Positions 17,001 to 27,294 of a DNA stretch of 64,000 nucleotides are shown here, one piece after another. The notes below the pieces were generated by a model that saw only the letters and a program-made list of their open reading frames with translations, ran no database searches and was not told the DNA's origin. Both the position numbers and the translations under genes were made by a program. Position 1 is the first letter of the stretch. Each line of letters begins with the position of its first letter. This DNA is from Calliopum simillimum (lineage: Eukaryota > Arthropoda > Insecta > Diptera > Lauxaniidae): assembly GCA_951812925.1 (NCBI GenBank), contig OX638370.1, forward strand, positions 26,279,964 through 26,343,963, in the 5' to 3' direction.

Positions 17001-19422
17001 ATTAGGGTTGTCTAAAACTTTAAAATTGCTTGGAGTTGCGCTTCCACTGCACCAAAATGTTCTCCTGGATGTAAATAAGCAACATGTACAGTTTTCCAGT
17101 ATTCCAAAACATTTTAAATACCGAAAAGTGGTCCAAAATATGGAAAAAATTTTTGTTTTAAAATTTAAACTGTAAAACTTTTATGAAGTTAGTTTATTGA
17201 CTGTTTTTTATTGCTTGTATAGTACTAATGAAAGTACCAACGCGCTTTTTCTAAATTGAAGTATGATAATTTTATATTGAACTAATTAAACAGTCGTTTT
17301 TGCAATTTTTCAACAACAGACGAAAGCAAGTGTTAACATGGAAATTGATTACATATGTTTCGGCTACTTCCACATACATATTTATATATTTTCATATATA
17401 AACATGTATATAGCCTCATCAGATCAGTTTTAGTTAAATCTTGCCAGAAACCGTACTCGAACCCGTGACTCCGGTTTTCTAATGAAAGAGAACGCGGTGC
17501 TTAAGCGATTGTGCTATAGGTCACGAGTAAACTCTCTGAGCAGGATCCTGCTCAGAGAGTTTACTCGTGACCTATAGCAGGATCCTGTTCAGAGAGTTTA
17601 CTCGTGACCTATAGCACAATCGCTTAAGCACCGCGTTCTCTTTCATTAGAAAACCGGAGTCACGGGTTCGAGTACGGTTTCTGGCAAGATTTAACTAAAA
17701 CTGATCTGATGAGGCTATATACATGTTTATATATGAAAATATATAAATATGTATGTGGAAGTAGCCGAAACATATGTAATCAATTTCCATGTTAACACTT
17801 GCTTTCGTCTGTTGTTGAAAAATTGCAAAAACGACTGTTTAAGTAGTTCAATATAAAATTATCGTAAAACTTTTTATTTGGATTTTGAGCCACTAAATTC
17901 GAATCTGCAATTATTTCTCTGTAAGTTCTGTAGTTTTGAAGATATTGTCCATTCAAAATGGAAAATTAAGATACGAAATGGAATGGCCAATAACTCCAAA
18001 TTTACTGAATTTATGAAGAAATAATTCGAATTTAGCGGCTCAAAATCCATTTAAAAATTTGAATACATGGTTTAAATTTTAAAACACAATTTTTGAACAG
18101 TGCAACCTTTTTGGCCGCATTGGTGTTTCAAATTAGCGACACTTTTTTGCGAGTAATTTTTGAGATCCATTTTTGCTACACTTTTCGTTACATCCCATTA
18201 TATCTCGCAAATCATAGAAGCCATATTGACGAAATTTCGTAGGTAGGTGTAGAACGTAAATACCATTTATTCGTAGTTTTCTGGGACACTCTAAGGTTTC
18301 CGAAGAGTTCATAGTATAGGCTTCTAGGTATACTAGAGGGAAAACATCTATGGAGGACTATCAACTTACTTTGTTAACTGATAAATGTCTGGGATACCCG
18401 AACGTTTCCGAAGATCACCCGAAGGCTTCATAGTCAAAACGCAGAATAACTAGATACACTAGAGGGAAAACAAGCTTTGATTGATTTATTTCTTGGGACA
18501 CCCGGAGGTTTCCGGAGGTCACCCAAGGGCGTCATAGTCAAAACGATGAATATCTAGATAATTTTTTCTATTGCTTCTAAGTTAAAATATTATTTTAAAT
18601 CAGATACGACAAAAAACATTCATATGTGTTTAAAAAACAATGTGATTTCGAAACAAAGGTTTTTGAAGCACTTTTTTGACCAATTGGTCACATCCCAAAA
18701 CTTTTGAATTCGGTCATAGATAGAGAGGCATAATGTATTAGCTTTATGGAGATTGCGAACACTTAAATCCATTATTTAAGCTTTTACAAATCAAAATGCA
18801 TAAATTCGGAATGTCTTAAAACACTACTTGTCAAATTTTCGTATTAAGAAAAGAAACATATTAAGGCGATTCCTGAAAACGTGTAAAAGCCTCGTAAACT
18901 TTCAAATTTCGTATCGATTTTGACAACTTTTACGAGTTTACGAGGTTTTCGAGGCTTTTACACGTTTTCAGGAATCCCCTCACTGTTATAGAATCATTTA
19001 CGAGGGTGTTTGGCGACGGAAACATTCTTATCGTGTCCCCCTGTGCTCTTGAAATAGGACTTGCAAAACTAAATTAATTACACCCCAACAAAGTTTATTG
19101 CGCACTAATCACTTTTCCTTTAAATGAAATCAATATTCTAATGGAAGCCTTCAGTTAAATAACATAATACAAGCAGCTGCAACGGTATGGATTATTTTCA
19201 AGAGAACTTTTTAATACCTTTCACAACAAAGCATTAATTTATCAGCAACTACAATCAATGAAGCGCTAGTCGTCGTCGCTAGTGTGGTGCTCCACATCTT
19301 TGTTTTTGACATTTGTGTGCTGTGCTTTGTATTTGTTTTTTTTATCGAATATTTTAACATTTTATTTATCTTTCACTTACCGCTGGAAAACGTGCATTGT
19401 ATTTTTTCTTTTTTGATGGCAT
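14050..19422 (-). CDS. NC2alpha: NC2 alpha / DRAP1, TBP-binding transcriptional corepressor subunit
   Basis: NC2alpha pairs with NC2beta (Dr1) through a histone fold, binds TBP on DNA and blocks or modulates pre-initiation complex assembly in the nucleus. Exons on -: 19422-19381 ([14 protein letters not shown]), 16090-16018 ([20 protein letters not shown] then PVII) and 15353-14050. Together they give 472 residues; total length 1419 is divisible by three. The histone fold continues [14 protein letters not shown], then [17 protein letters not shown] and [14 protein letters not shown]. The long C-terminal half is low-complexity (S/T/Q-rich) and ends [11 protein letters not shown]. Intron 2 (16017-15354) begins ATATCCTTT and ends AC, see findings. 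Intron 1 is 3.3 kb and full of repeats. Confidence 0.95.
15354..16017 (-). other. U12-type AT-AC intron of NC2alpha
   Basis: Read on -, exon 2 ends GTA ATA ATC T, the intron begins ATATCCTTTT and ends CAAACAC, and exon 3 resumes CT AGA ACA CTT GAG. This yields V-I-I-S-R-T-L-E, the conserved DRAP1 histone-fold sequence, with no frame shift. A branch-site match TTTTCTTAACT lies 37 bases before the end. A GT-AG alternative (donor at CCA|GTAATA with acceptor CCTAG|AACAC) breaks the frame and loses conserved residues. Confidence 0.85.
16188..16376 (-). other. Unassigned open stretch in NC2alpha intron 1
   Basis: On - an open stretch without a usable ATG reads about ...[19 protein letters not shown] then [19 protein letters not shown], ending FFSYN-stop. 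Composition looks protein-like and not low-complexity, but I do not recognise it. It could be a fragment of a mobile-element protein or an unrecognised exon. No splice partner was found. Confidence 0.3.
16500..16980. repeat. Dispersed repeat family C, copy 1
   Basis: It shares TTAAATCCTACCTGTTTCCACCG, GTAAATCACGTGA and AGAGCTAAATCTCGAAACAG blocks with 43780-44240. A short related block, AATCTCTGGTGGAAACGGACTAT, is at about 49028. It lies inside NC2alpha intron 1. Non-coding, ends not resolved. Confidence 0.5.
17262..17868. repeat. Near-perfect palindrome with head-to-head tRNA-like SINE copies
   Basis: The left arm (17262 to about 17545) and right arm (about 17575-17868) are inverted copies over more than 250 bases with very few differences. 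The right arm (+) has a Pol III-like A box TAGCACAATCGCTTAAGC and a B box GGGTTCGAGTACGG about 45 bases later, typical of a tRNA-derived SINE head; the left arm has the same on -. In the centre a 50-base block (GTTTACTCGTGACCTATAGC with GGATCCTG) is partly repeated again. It lies in NC2alpha intron 1. Confidence 0.75.
17879..18050. repeat. Short inverted repeat
   Basis: GGATTTTGAGCCACTAAATT at 17880 pairs with AATTTAGCGGCTCAAAATCC at 18029, with about 100 bases between arms. It directly follows the large palindrome in NC2alpha intron 1. Probably a small fold-back element. Confidence 0.55.
18864..18979. repeat. Short hairpin element
   Basis: GATTCCTGAAAACGTGTAAA (18870) pairs with the reverse complement TTTACACGTTTTCAGGAATC (18957). 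The loop has secondary copies of the CTCGTAAACT motif. At 116 bases it is a probable tiny MITE, inside NC2alpha intron 1. Confidence 0.6.
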
Positions 19423-20084
19423 TTTATTCTTTTTAGTTTTTATAATTCTCAAGTTTTAGTTTTTTCACTTAATTTCTGTTCTTCGATTTTTCACAGCAAA
19501 TTTTTTTCAAGAATTGCTATCACTTTTCTTCCTCTTCTTCGTGACTTCTCTTGGTGTTCTAATTCTCGATTCTTTGGTGGAGGGTTGCGAATTGCGAACC
19601 CAATTCACTTAAGTATACTTTAAAAAATTCCTAATTCATTGACTTTAGTTTTGTTTATTATTTCAAATATACCATGAGCTTCAATAATTCAAATTATTTT
19701 TTGCAACTTTTTCACTTTTCTATTCACAAATAAAAAAAAAATGACATGGCATGAAGAATGAATGGTTATAGCAAGTTCTCAAAATAAACAAAAATGGAAC
19801 CCTGATCTTGCCTTACTATCTGTCAAAAGACTAGAATATTTTGACATTTTAAGAAGAAGCAGCATTTGTTATCGCTGCAACCAGGGTAAACCATGATGAA
19901 AACTATTTTTAAATTGAAAAATAAGCAATATGAAAATATTTGTGCTTGAAACCAGTGAAAATTAGATTTTTCAATAACAAAAGAATTTGTTAACCTTTTT
20001 TCTAAAAGCGTTTTCTTTTCTCAAAAAAATTTTGCATTTTTTCTTCCCTTTTTCTGAATGTCACATTTTTTCAGAATGAAACTA
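19423..20084. other. Upstream region of NC2alpha
   Basis: This lies 5' of the NC2alpha start on -. It is AT-rich with no ORF. It presumably holds the 5' UTR and promoter, but I see no clear TATA box or other defining motif. Confidence 0.4.
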
Positions 20085-20330
20085 ATGGAAAAAATCTGTG
20101 GACTTTTGATAAAAACAGCCTATCTCGATATATATATAAAATTTAAATACGCTTCTTTTGGTGTAAACGTCATATCTCTATGACTTTTAGTTGCAGAGAT
20201 ATAGAATCGAAAATCAACCTATCTCGATGTTTTATTCCAAATTGCATTTGACAAAACGACTTATCTCAAAAAAGTTAAGAAAGGGGTGTTTTTCTTCATA
20301 AAACATCTTTAGTCGAGATAAATACAGGTA
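20085..20330. mobile_element. Family D TIR element (CTGTGGACTTTTGA), diverged copy
   Basis: It begins with CTGTGGACTTTTGATAAAA, includes CATATCTCTATGACTTTTAG with GCAGAGATATAGAATCG, and ends near TTTGACAAAACGACTTATCTC. The same blocks occur in the better-preserved copies 50946-51305 and 62226-62616. Non-coding. Confidence 0.5.
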
Positions 20331-20532
20331 AATGAAAAAAAAAAAAAAAACTTGACAAAAGCACTTCTTCGAAATAAATTACTTATCCTATGGAACGAAC
20401 TAAATTTCTTAGATCAAAAAATATTTGTCAACATCTTATTCAAACTTTATTAAAAACTATTAACCTTAGAGCAAAAAAAGTTACTGGAAAATATTCGTTT
20501 AGTGTAATAAAAAACTTTTCCATTTGTTCCAA

Positions 20533-21022
20533 CTCTAAAGGGCCGTCCACACGCACAGTTTTACAGTTTGTGCAGGTAAGTCTGTACGTGTGAACGGCAA
20601 AAGTCAAGTTTGTACAGTTCAAAAGTGCGGCCTGTGCTTTCTTTGACTTTCCAAAGATTTTTTTGTGCAAACTAAGCTTGCGCAGGCAAGCTGGGACGTG
20701 TGGACGGCGTACAAGCTGTGCCTTCAATCAGTCGCTTAAATTGCAGTCTTCAAATGCATGTATATTCCATGTGAAAGCTCTGTCATGGAAATTATGCGTT
20801 TTTTCATTGATCTATTTCATAAAATATACAAAAGAAAAAACAATTCAAATGAAAATAAAATGTTTGCTAGACGTCATGTTTCAATGAAAGTGAAGTATAC
20901 TGAAAACTGCACAGACTTGCATGTGTCGTGTGGACGCGATATAAAAAGTATACGCAAACTCTCTAGTTTGAACGAACTAGGTTTGCGCAGGTAAGACTGT
21001 ACGTGTGGACGGCCCTTTAGTG
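20533..21022. mobile_element. TIR element with GGGCCGTCCACACG ends
   Basis: The ends CTCTAAAGGGCCGTCCACAC (20533) and GTGTGGACGGCCCTTTAG (21003) are inverted copies. The sub-terminal unit GCGCAGGTAAGACTGTACG with GTGTGGACGGC appears four times (ends plus about 20575 and 20683). It is about 490 bases with no transposase, so a non-autonomous DNA transposon. The ORFs at 20390-20994 fall in it and are not genes. Confidence 0.75.
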
Positions 21023-21262
21023 TAAATTTACACTAGAAAATTTTTTTGAGAAATTTTTTCAGCTTGTTGGCAAGAGGGGAAAAACGTAAAGAGATGAGTA
21101 CACAGTTTGCCGTGCTCGGAAATTCTCTTTCATTCTATTCGCTTGTGGAAATATTTTGTAATAACTTTTTATTTTTATTCGTTATTCTGACAAACAGTTG
21201 ATGTGATATAAAAAAAATAAAATTTTTTCTTTCAATTTTTTATTTATTGTAAAAAAAAAATT

Positions 21263-21538
21263 TATTATCGAAATTTTCGTCCTGATCTAAAATCATTATT
21301 CTCTGGCAAAACATTTGTTTTTATGTATAAAACGCATTTTGATAAACACGGTCCAATAGTAGATCAAGCCGGTGTTTTTATCAAGGATTTGAACAGAGGT
21401 GTTCAAAAAAACTTATTGGTTGCTGGCTCAACAAAACTCAAACACAATCATCTCGGGCAGAACGATACTACTGGTGAAAAAGAAGCACAGTGGGACGAAA
21501 ATAATGATGAAAATGACTTATTTCAAATAAAAAATTGA
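21263..21538 (+). pseudogene. Nibrin (NBS1)-like BRCT fragment
   Basis: The frame reads RNFRPDLKSLFSGKTFVFM, then YKTHFDKHGPIVDQAG, and ends DENNDENDLFQIKN-stop. LFSGKTFVFM resembles the start of the second BRCT domain of nibrin, a sensor of DNA double-strand breaks, as I recall it. The part is far too short for the gene, no flanking exons were recognised, and A-rich sequence with AATAAA follows at about 21572. I read it as a truncated, possibly retroposed copy. The alternative is a real 3' exon of an unrecognised gene. Confidence 0.35.
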
Positions 21539-21859
21539 AAAAAAAAACAAATTTATAACTTGTTAAAATTAAATAAATGGAGACCAATTTTAAACTAACA
21601 TGGCTCATTTTGTTGGTAATTGAACTTAGGAAAAGCCCAACAGCTTAGATTTATGCAGTTTTTGAAAAAAGTATGGAAAATAGTTTATGACAAAAAAAAA
21701 TGATAGACAATTCTAGGCAAAAATAGTCATTTTCATTTCTTTTGATCTTGCGTTTGTTTTGACAGGTTTTGAAACACAGAAAAATTTTAATTTTTGTGTA
21801 TAAAAAATGCAAAACAAATTCACAAAAGGAAATGGACAAGAATTTCTTTCATAGAATTT

Positions 21860-21970
21860 CCTAATATAAATGCGGACTTGTTCAAAAAGAATTGAGAAGC
21901 ATCAAAGTAGTTTTTTAGCTCTCCTGAAAAGTTGCCAATTTCGAGTTAGTTTTTTTTTTTTCAAAAGTCC
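21860..21970. repeat. Family D fragment
   Basis: The stretch with AGTAGTTTTTTAGCTCTCCTG and AAGTTGCCAATTTCGAGTTAG matches the inner right part of the element at 50946-51305. It is a truncated copy upstream of CMC4, and lies inside a spurious ORF (21870-22160). Confidence 0.5.
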
Positions 21971-22287
21971 TCAGAAATGCATAATTTTTTTGAGAAAAGA
22001 AAACGCTATAATTGTTATGGCTTTGACATTTAAGGACGAATTTCTTCCTCTTCTTAAGTCTGGTAGAACTTGTAGCGTTGCAGTTTTTGTGTTTGACATT
22101 GCGCTCCTACCGGTAACAATGTGTCATGGGCTGAAGGTAAATCTTACAAAACCTTTTTAAATTTGACACATTTGACATTTTGCATGTTAAATTACTTTGT
22201 GAAAAATTTTACTAATGCGATTTTGGGTTTTGGAATTAAAAAAGCGATTAGAATTTCAAAATTACAAATTAAAAAGTTTATTAATTG

Positions 22288-22634
22288 ATGCCAACGAAAC
22301 CAAAAGATCCTTGCAAAGCAAACGCGTGCAAAATACAAGCCTGCTTAAGTGGTAAATACTTTATAATACTTTAATTGGAAAATTGCCGGTTGTAATGCCT
22401 TTAAAATTATAAAAAAAAAAATCATTAATTATATAATTTTATTTCAAAGAGAATCATTATCAAGAAAATGCCTGTTTAGATGCTTTGGAGCAAATGCGTT
22501 TGTGCTGTGTTAAGTGGCAAAAGGAGTCGTTTGTTTGTTCAGGAATTGACTTGGAGCGCAGATACTTGCCAGACAGTAAGAGTGTGGGCAACGTTGCAAA
22601 GAAAACTGGCACAAAAGAAAGTGCGTTTTCATAA
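22288..22634 (+). CDS. CMC4: CMC4 (p8-MTCP1-like), mitochondrial intermembrane-space CX9C protein
   Basis: Two exons, 22288-22351 and 22450-22634, give 82 residues beginning MPTKPKDPCKANACKIQACL. The cysteine pattern C9-x4-C14-x4-C19-x10-C30-x9-C40-C41-x9-C51 matches that of human CMC4/p8-MTCP1, as do the start (MP.K.DPC..QACEIQ) and VCSG after the last cysteines. The family sits in the intermembrane space and is oxidised by the MIA40 pathway; its exact role is unclear. The intron is 98 bases, GT-AG, splitting a GAG codon. The frame fails if the intron is ignored, so short-ORF calling misses it. It is slightly longer than the human protein (68). Confidence 0.92.
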
Positions 22635-24369
22635 AAGAAAGGTTAGTACACACAAAAGATTTTGATTTAGGATTAGGTCCTCTTAATTGCTTTTATTTTG
22701 CGTTTATTAGATTGTAACCTCTTTAATTTGGAATCCATTTTATACCAAATTCGCTCTGCGTACTTTAGACTTGCGTCACAATGGGTTTAAATACTTTTGG
22801 GTTAAGGGTTATATCATAAATATTTATTTATTTCAATATTTCCCCAATACAGTTGCGGCATCTTGACACTTTCGCAATAACAAAATATTAAGACTAATGC
22901 TCAGAATCAGTCCATAACGAGAGGTTTAGATTTATTGATTTAACTAAGTACTGTCGTATCATTCGATTTTAGTATGTGTCCAAAGATTGTTCTAAGAAAT
23001 TGTCATTTAGTTTAGTATTTTATTAATGTTACTTTTTGTTTAATAATCTGTCAGGAACTGTATTCTTTAGACCGATTAAATAAGTGTATTATTTAGGATA
23101 AGCTTTCTTAGCACACCCAAGATGGTGAAGAAGATATTCCAAAATCAGTCTGCATGTTACCAAATCCATATGTGACTCAGTGTGACAGAACCCTACTTGC
23201 CAAAATAAAATTGTCAGTACAAAGCAAATATGACGCTAAGTTAAAATTTCATGTTTAGGGTTTTTGCATCAAACGCCTTCTCAAGCTTAACTTTAAACTG
23301 CTTTGAGTTTGCATATGAAGAGTGATTTTTCAGAAGAGCGTATTTCCATGCTATACAAATTTTCAATAATGAGAAAAAACTTAGGGGCAGTTTCAGTAAC
23401 TTATTTTTTTTTTTATGTCTCCAGTGTTTCATCATTTGGCACATTTAAGCTGCTGTCTATATAAAAATATTTAAGGTTTCGTCGGCTACCATACGGAATA
23501 TGTCTTTTTGTAAATTGTTCCTCATATTAATCGCCAGATAGTATAAAAGTAACAAGTTTTAACTTGAAACTCAATTATAATTTTGTCAAGTCTTAATATA
23601 TTTGCGCGATTTTGGTTACAATCGCTTTAGACCTTTGTCCTTTGTCCAAATAGTAATTTTCGACACTAGCAAGTTAAGTATGGTTTTGTTAGACCGCGTC
23701 TCATATAGAGATGGTCGAGAACTCTTAATTTTGAAACAGAAATATATTATAGAGGTTCAACTAGTGCGAAGTCACAAAACGAAAATACATTTGTTATCAA
23801 ACAAATACATATTACTTAAAATTGGGTGGGATTTTTTGGAATAAACTGCTAACTGAGGATTTTGCCAAGTTTTCGCCAACAGTGTAACAATAAATTCATT
23901 ATGTTTATTTTTGCATAATTCTGAAAAGAAAATTACAAAAAAAAAAAGAAAAATTAAGTAAAGAAATCCAATCCAATAATTATTATAAAAATGTTTGCAT
24001 AGTTTTGAATATCTCATGAAGTAAAACACTTGATTTTAAAGTGTAATTCAATATTGAAGGGATAACCATCAGGAACTTCTCATATGCTTATTCAATATAC
24101 CATTGCCCGGAAGCTGCTACTCTGTGCTTTGCAAAATTTTTAATTTTTCTTTTCATAAATGTAAGCGGATTGAATTGAACGCAAAGCAAAGAGTATGACT
24201 TTCTTTCTTCTGATGATACGTATACGGAAAGCTTTAAAGCACAAAAGCTTATGTGTCCGTGGGTATAGGCCTTGGGCATCACTGCTTTAAAGTGAATCTA
24301 CTTAAACGATAACGATCCGAAACACTGCTTAATGTGTAACATATTAGTTTATTGCTACTATTTTTGAAT
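22635..24369. other. Spacer after CMC4
   Basis: AT-rich sequence with short chance ORFs only. I see no gene. A Tc1-like remnant begins at 24370, so part of this may be its decayed left half. Confidence 0.35.
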
Positions 24370-24455
24370 TTTTGAAGTGGTCCGCGCTCAATCGCTAGAT
24401 CTGAATTCCATCAAACAGATGTAGGAAATTTTGCAACGGAAAATTCTGCTCAAAA
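24370..24455 (+). pseudogene. Tc1/mariner-like transposase remnant
   Basis: In one frame the sequence reads RAQSLDLNSIKQM-stop-EILQRKILLKN-stop. This is recognisable as the Tc1-family block WPAQSPDLNPIE.MWEILQ, which ends the catalytic DDE region. Two stops and altered residues show it is dead. No matching inverted termini were identified. Confidence 0.6.
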
Positions 24456-24609
24456 ACTAGCGGGGACAATCATTTCCTCGGATATTTTAAGTAATTTAAT
24501 TGAGTCCATGCTTCGCAGAAAAGTTGAAAAGTAAAAGCAAAATACTTAATAAAAATTAACTTTTCATAAAGGTATACATTTCTAATGAACTTTTGTCGCG
24601 CCAATTTTT

Positions 24610-24960
24610 TAATGCTTTCTATTTAAGAAGGTCCATTTTTTTAAATGAATTATCCTACAGTTTTGTTAAATCGCCATTTTTCAGATAAAAAGGCTTAAAA
24701 ATTTCGTTGAAACAATCACTTTAGAATGCCGTGTGGCGATTTTTCGTAGCGATTATCGTGCCAAAGATAGGGGGCTCAACAATTAGGAAAATTTTGGGCC
24801 AATTTGCATTTTGAACTTGTGAGACATAGATTTTTGGAAAATTTTTATTCATTGTTAATTTTCATTTATCGCTCATTGGCCAAAATGCATTTGGACTTGT
24901 GAAACATGGATTTTAAGATAGCCTGGACAGTTTTAAGACTATTTTATTCTAAGTAAATTT
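24610..24960. repeat. Family E element (diverged) and 88-base direct repeat
   Basis: GTGTGGCGATTTTTCGTAGC with GATTATCGTGCCAA and GGGGCTCAACAATT at 24733-24785 is the reverse complement of the repeat unit at 61520-61560. Directly after it, GGCCAATTTGCATTTTGAACTTGTGAG-type sequence is repeated at about 24799 and 24886. Confidence 0.55.
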
Positions 24961-25542
24961 TGGTTGAATGCATATTTTCTGAGATTTAATTCGAGATTAC
25001 TTTCTCAATTTTAATGGACAAAATTCTGAAAAAGTAGATTTCGTGCTTATGTTTTGTCTGACATTGTAGGTAGGCACCCATCAAGCACTCTTGGTAACAA
25101 TCGAGTAATTAGTTTAAGTAAATTATTCATGTTAAAAAAATCTTGTCACACAGTGTAATTAAAAGATACTATTTTAAGAATAAAAAACCGACCTAAGCCG
25201 CAGATACAAATTAAGGTCAGAGATTTTTTTTTATGTAATCTTATGTTTATTTTTGTATTTCAGTAAAGTAAAAAGTGAGTTGTTGTTTCTTTTCGATTCT
25301 AAAATAAATCAAAAAGAAAATAAGTACATAGTTTAAAAAAAAATAACTTAGAACGATTAATAATTTTTTCATTTTACTATTGTCACGTACTAAAATTATA
25401 TTCTATCAAATATCTTAACCCTTACATTATATGTGGGACCAATATGAAACATTCTGATTCTTCTCAAATAAATTTTTGAAAAGTTTGAAAAAAGCATGCT
25501 TTTTTTATTGCAATAAATGTTGGCTTCTTGTTAACTTTCCGT

Positions 25543-26006
25543 TCACAGTGCTCTGTCATTGCATTGACAATTAATTTGACGTTTACTAAATCACAGCACT
25601 ATTTTCACTTTTTCCATTTATATTTTTGAATAATTCATTGTTTAAATTTTGTTTAAAACAATTGAGACTGATTCATATTTGTTTTAACTTTAATTTGCTT
25701 TTTATCATACATTTTTTATTTATTAACATTTTATATACTTATGTCAAAAAAAAAAAGAAGCTTTTCGATTTGTATGGAAAAGAATAGCTAGTTTTTAAAA
25801 AATTAGATAGTTTAACCCAAAAAATCGGCAAGTGGCAACTCCGAATTCCAAAAAGCCAATTTAAACCTAAAATCATATCAGTCTCAATTATTTTGAAAAA
25901 AAAATTTAAATAATGAATTATTCCAAAATATAAGTGAAAAAAGAGAAAATAGTGTTGTGATTTGGTAAACGTCAAATTAATTGTTAGTGAAATGACAGAG
26001 CACTGA
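25543..26006. repeat. Inverted repeat upstream of the 26313-28737 gene trio
   Basis: CAGTGCTCTGTCATT (25545) with AATTAATTTGACGTTTACTAA pairs with TTAGTAAACGTCAAATTAATT-type sequence (about 25965) and AATGACAGAGCACTG (25991). Arms are about 140 bases, loop about 180 bases. It lies next to the likely 5' exon of the trio, so its right arm may be part of the promoter. Confidence 0.65.
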
Positions 26007-26312
26007 TCAAGGCAAAAGGTGTGAACGGTGATGATTAGTTATAGTTATTTTCGTATTTTATCTGGTTAAGCAGGTAAGTGAGAATATACAAGCTTAAAAC
26101 CAGGCTGGGTGTAAAAAAAATGGTTACTCCTCTTTATAACCACTGTTGCCATATTTTAAATATTTTGTTTTAATAAAAATCTTAATGACAAATTTTTTTT
26201 TTTTATTTTCATTTTATTGACAAAATCTTAATTTTTTTTTTAACAAGCCTTTATAACTTGGTTTATAGAAAATTTTTAACGTAAGATTTTTTTTTAAAGT
26301 TTGCAGTGAATA
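26007..26312 (+). promoter_or_regulatory. Probable 5' UTR with intron for the 26313 ORF
   Basis: A non-coding exon ending AAGCAG|GTAAGTG at 26073 and an acceptor TTTGCAG|TGAATAATG at 26306 define a 233-base intron, six bases before the start codon at 26313. Both sites fit consensus. The transcription start is not determined. Confidence 0.55.
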
Positions 26313-26618
26313 ATGCAAGGACCATCACCTATACCGCCCTATAAGCCACCGCAACAGATCCAGGATATTTTAGATCAAAAGCGAAAACTGCGGGAACAAC
26401 AACAATTACAGCAACAACAGCAGCAACAGGATCCGCAAGCACGTCGTCGTACTGCGGTGCTTCCGAAACGTAATTGGATACAAAGGAATCCTAGACTTTT
26501 TCAAATTACATTCATCACAACATCTTTATTGATATTATTTTCTAAGCCTCTATACGACGCTTTCATTGCAGACCCTGTGCCACCGCCTAGCGTACGTGTT
26601 CCAGCGCACAGGCGATAA
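26313..26618 (+). CDS. Small single-pass membrane protein (unidentified)
   Basis: 101 residues. The first 25 are proline-rich (PSPIPPYKPPQQIQDIL), followed by a polyglutamine stretch (about 34-46), a basic segment (ARRRTAVLPKRNW), one hydrophobic helix at about 69-82 (ITFITTSLLILF) and a short tail rich in P. I do not recognise the family. It is the first of three + strand ORFs; the next starts 74 bases after its stop. A spliced 5' UTR lies just upstream. A mitochondrial or ER membrane microprotein is plausible but not shown. Confidence 0.7.
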   Translation: MQGPSPIPPYKPPQQIQDILDQKRKLREQQQLQQQQQQQDPQARRRTAVLPKRNWIQRNPRLFQITFITTSLLILFSKPLYDAFIADPVPPPSVRVPAHRR

Positions 26619-26692
26619 ATACAAGAACGTTTTTTACAGCTGTAACACAACACACACAAACATTTGCCTATCTTTTTGTTTATTATTTTGTT

Positions 26693-26890
26693 ATGGAATC
26701 AGTACGCAAGGCGAATCAAAGACTACGCAATTATCCGCTGTTAATGGGTAAATGTGCTGATAAGGCCGCTGTCTATGCAGCATGTGTAACACGCGATTTA
26801 AATGTGCAACAACATGTGTGTGATAAGGAGTTCCAACAGTTTAAAGATTGTCTACAGAAAGCAGCCAAAGAAATGAAAACAAAATTGTAA
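26693..26890 (+). CDS. NDUFAF8-like twin CX9C protein
   Basis: 65 residues with C21-x9-C31 and C43-x9-C53, the twin CX9C (CHCH) fold. Context MGKCADKAAVYAACV and CDKEFQQFKDCLQKAAK resembles human NDUFAF8 (AACGAEAAAYGRCV, CAREFEALRSCFAAAAKK), a complex I assembly factor of the mitochondrial intermembrane space. Start chosen at 26693; the short basic leader (RKANQRLRNYP) matches the family. It lies 74 bases after the 26313 ORF, with no clear promoter between, so it may be read from the same transcript. An AATAAA is at 26944. Confidence 0.75.
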   Translation: MESVRKANQRLRNYPLLMGKCADKAAVYAACVTRDLNVQQHVCDKEFQQFKDCLQKAAKEMKTKL

Positions 26891-27294
26891 AGCAAAGCCA
26901 GCGTCAAATGGAAAAAAATATGTTGATAACACAAAGAAGGTGAAATAAATGTGAATTGTAATTGTACCGCGAAAAAGTACAGCATTAAAACTATTTGTTA
27001 TTGTCAAATATAGTATTCACTTAAGAACTTGAAACCAAATCGAAACAGTTTAGCTGATAAATAGAATTAGTTTGCGTAAAATAAAGTTTGCGAAAGGAAC
27101 CACGGATATATTTGCTACTAGAAAATATAATAAAAGTTAAATTTAAATTTATAACAAATAACTCGAAACAAAAATAGAAAGGATCAAAACCTGCAGCAAA
27201 TAATTTACAAAAGTGCAAAAAGAAAAAAAAATATTTACCAAATTTTTAAAAAATAAAACCCAAATATTACACAAAACGAAAAAAAAAAAAAAAA

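Noticed and set aside
17430..17700. Functional tRNA gene
   Set aside because: A- and B-box-like motifs are present, but no proper acceptor stem, anticodon arm or T arm could be folded; a SINE head fits better.
20390..20994. Several 67-95 codon ORFs
   Set aside because: All lie within the GGGCCGTCCACACG TIR element and come from its internal repeats.
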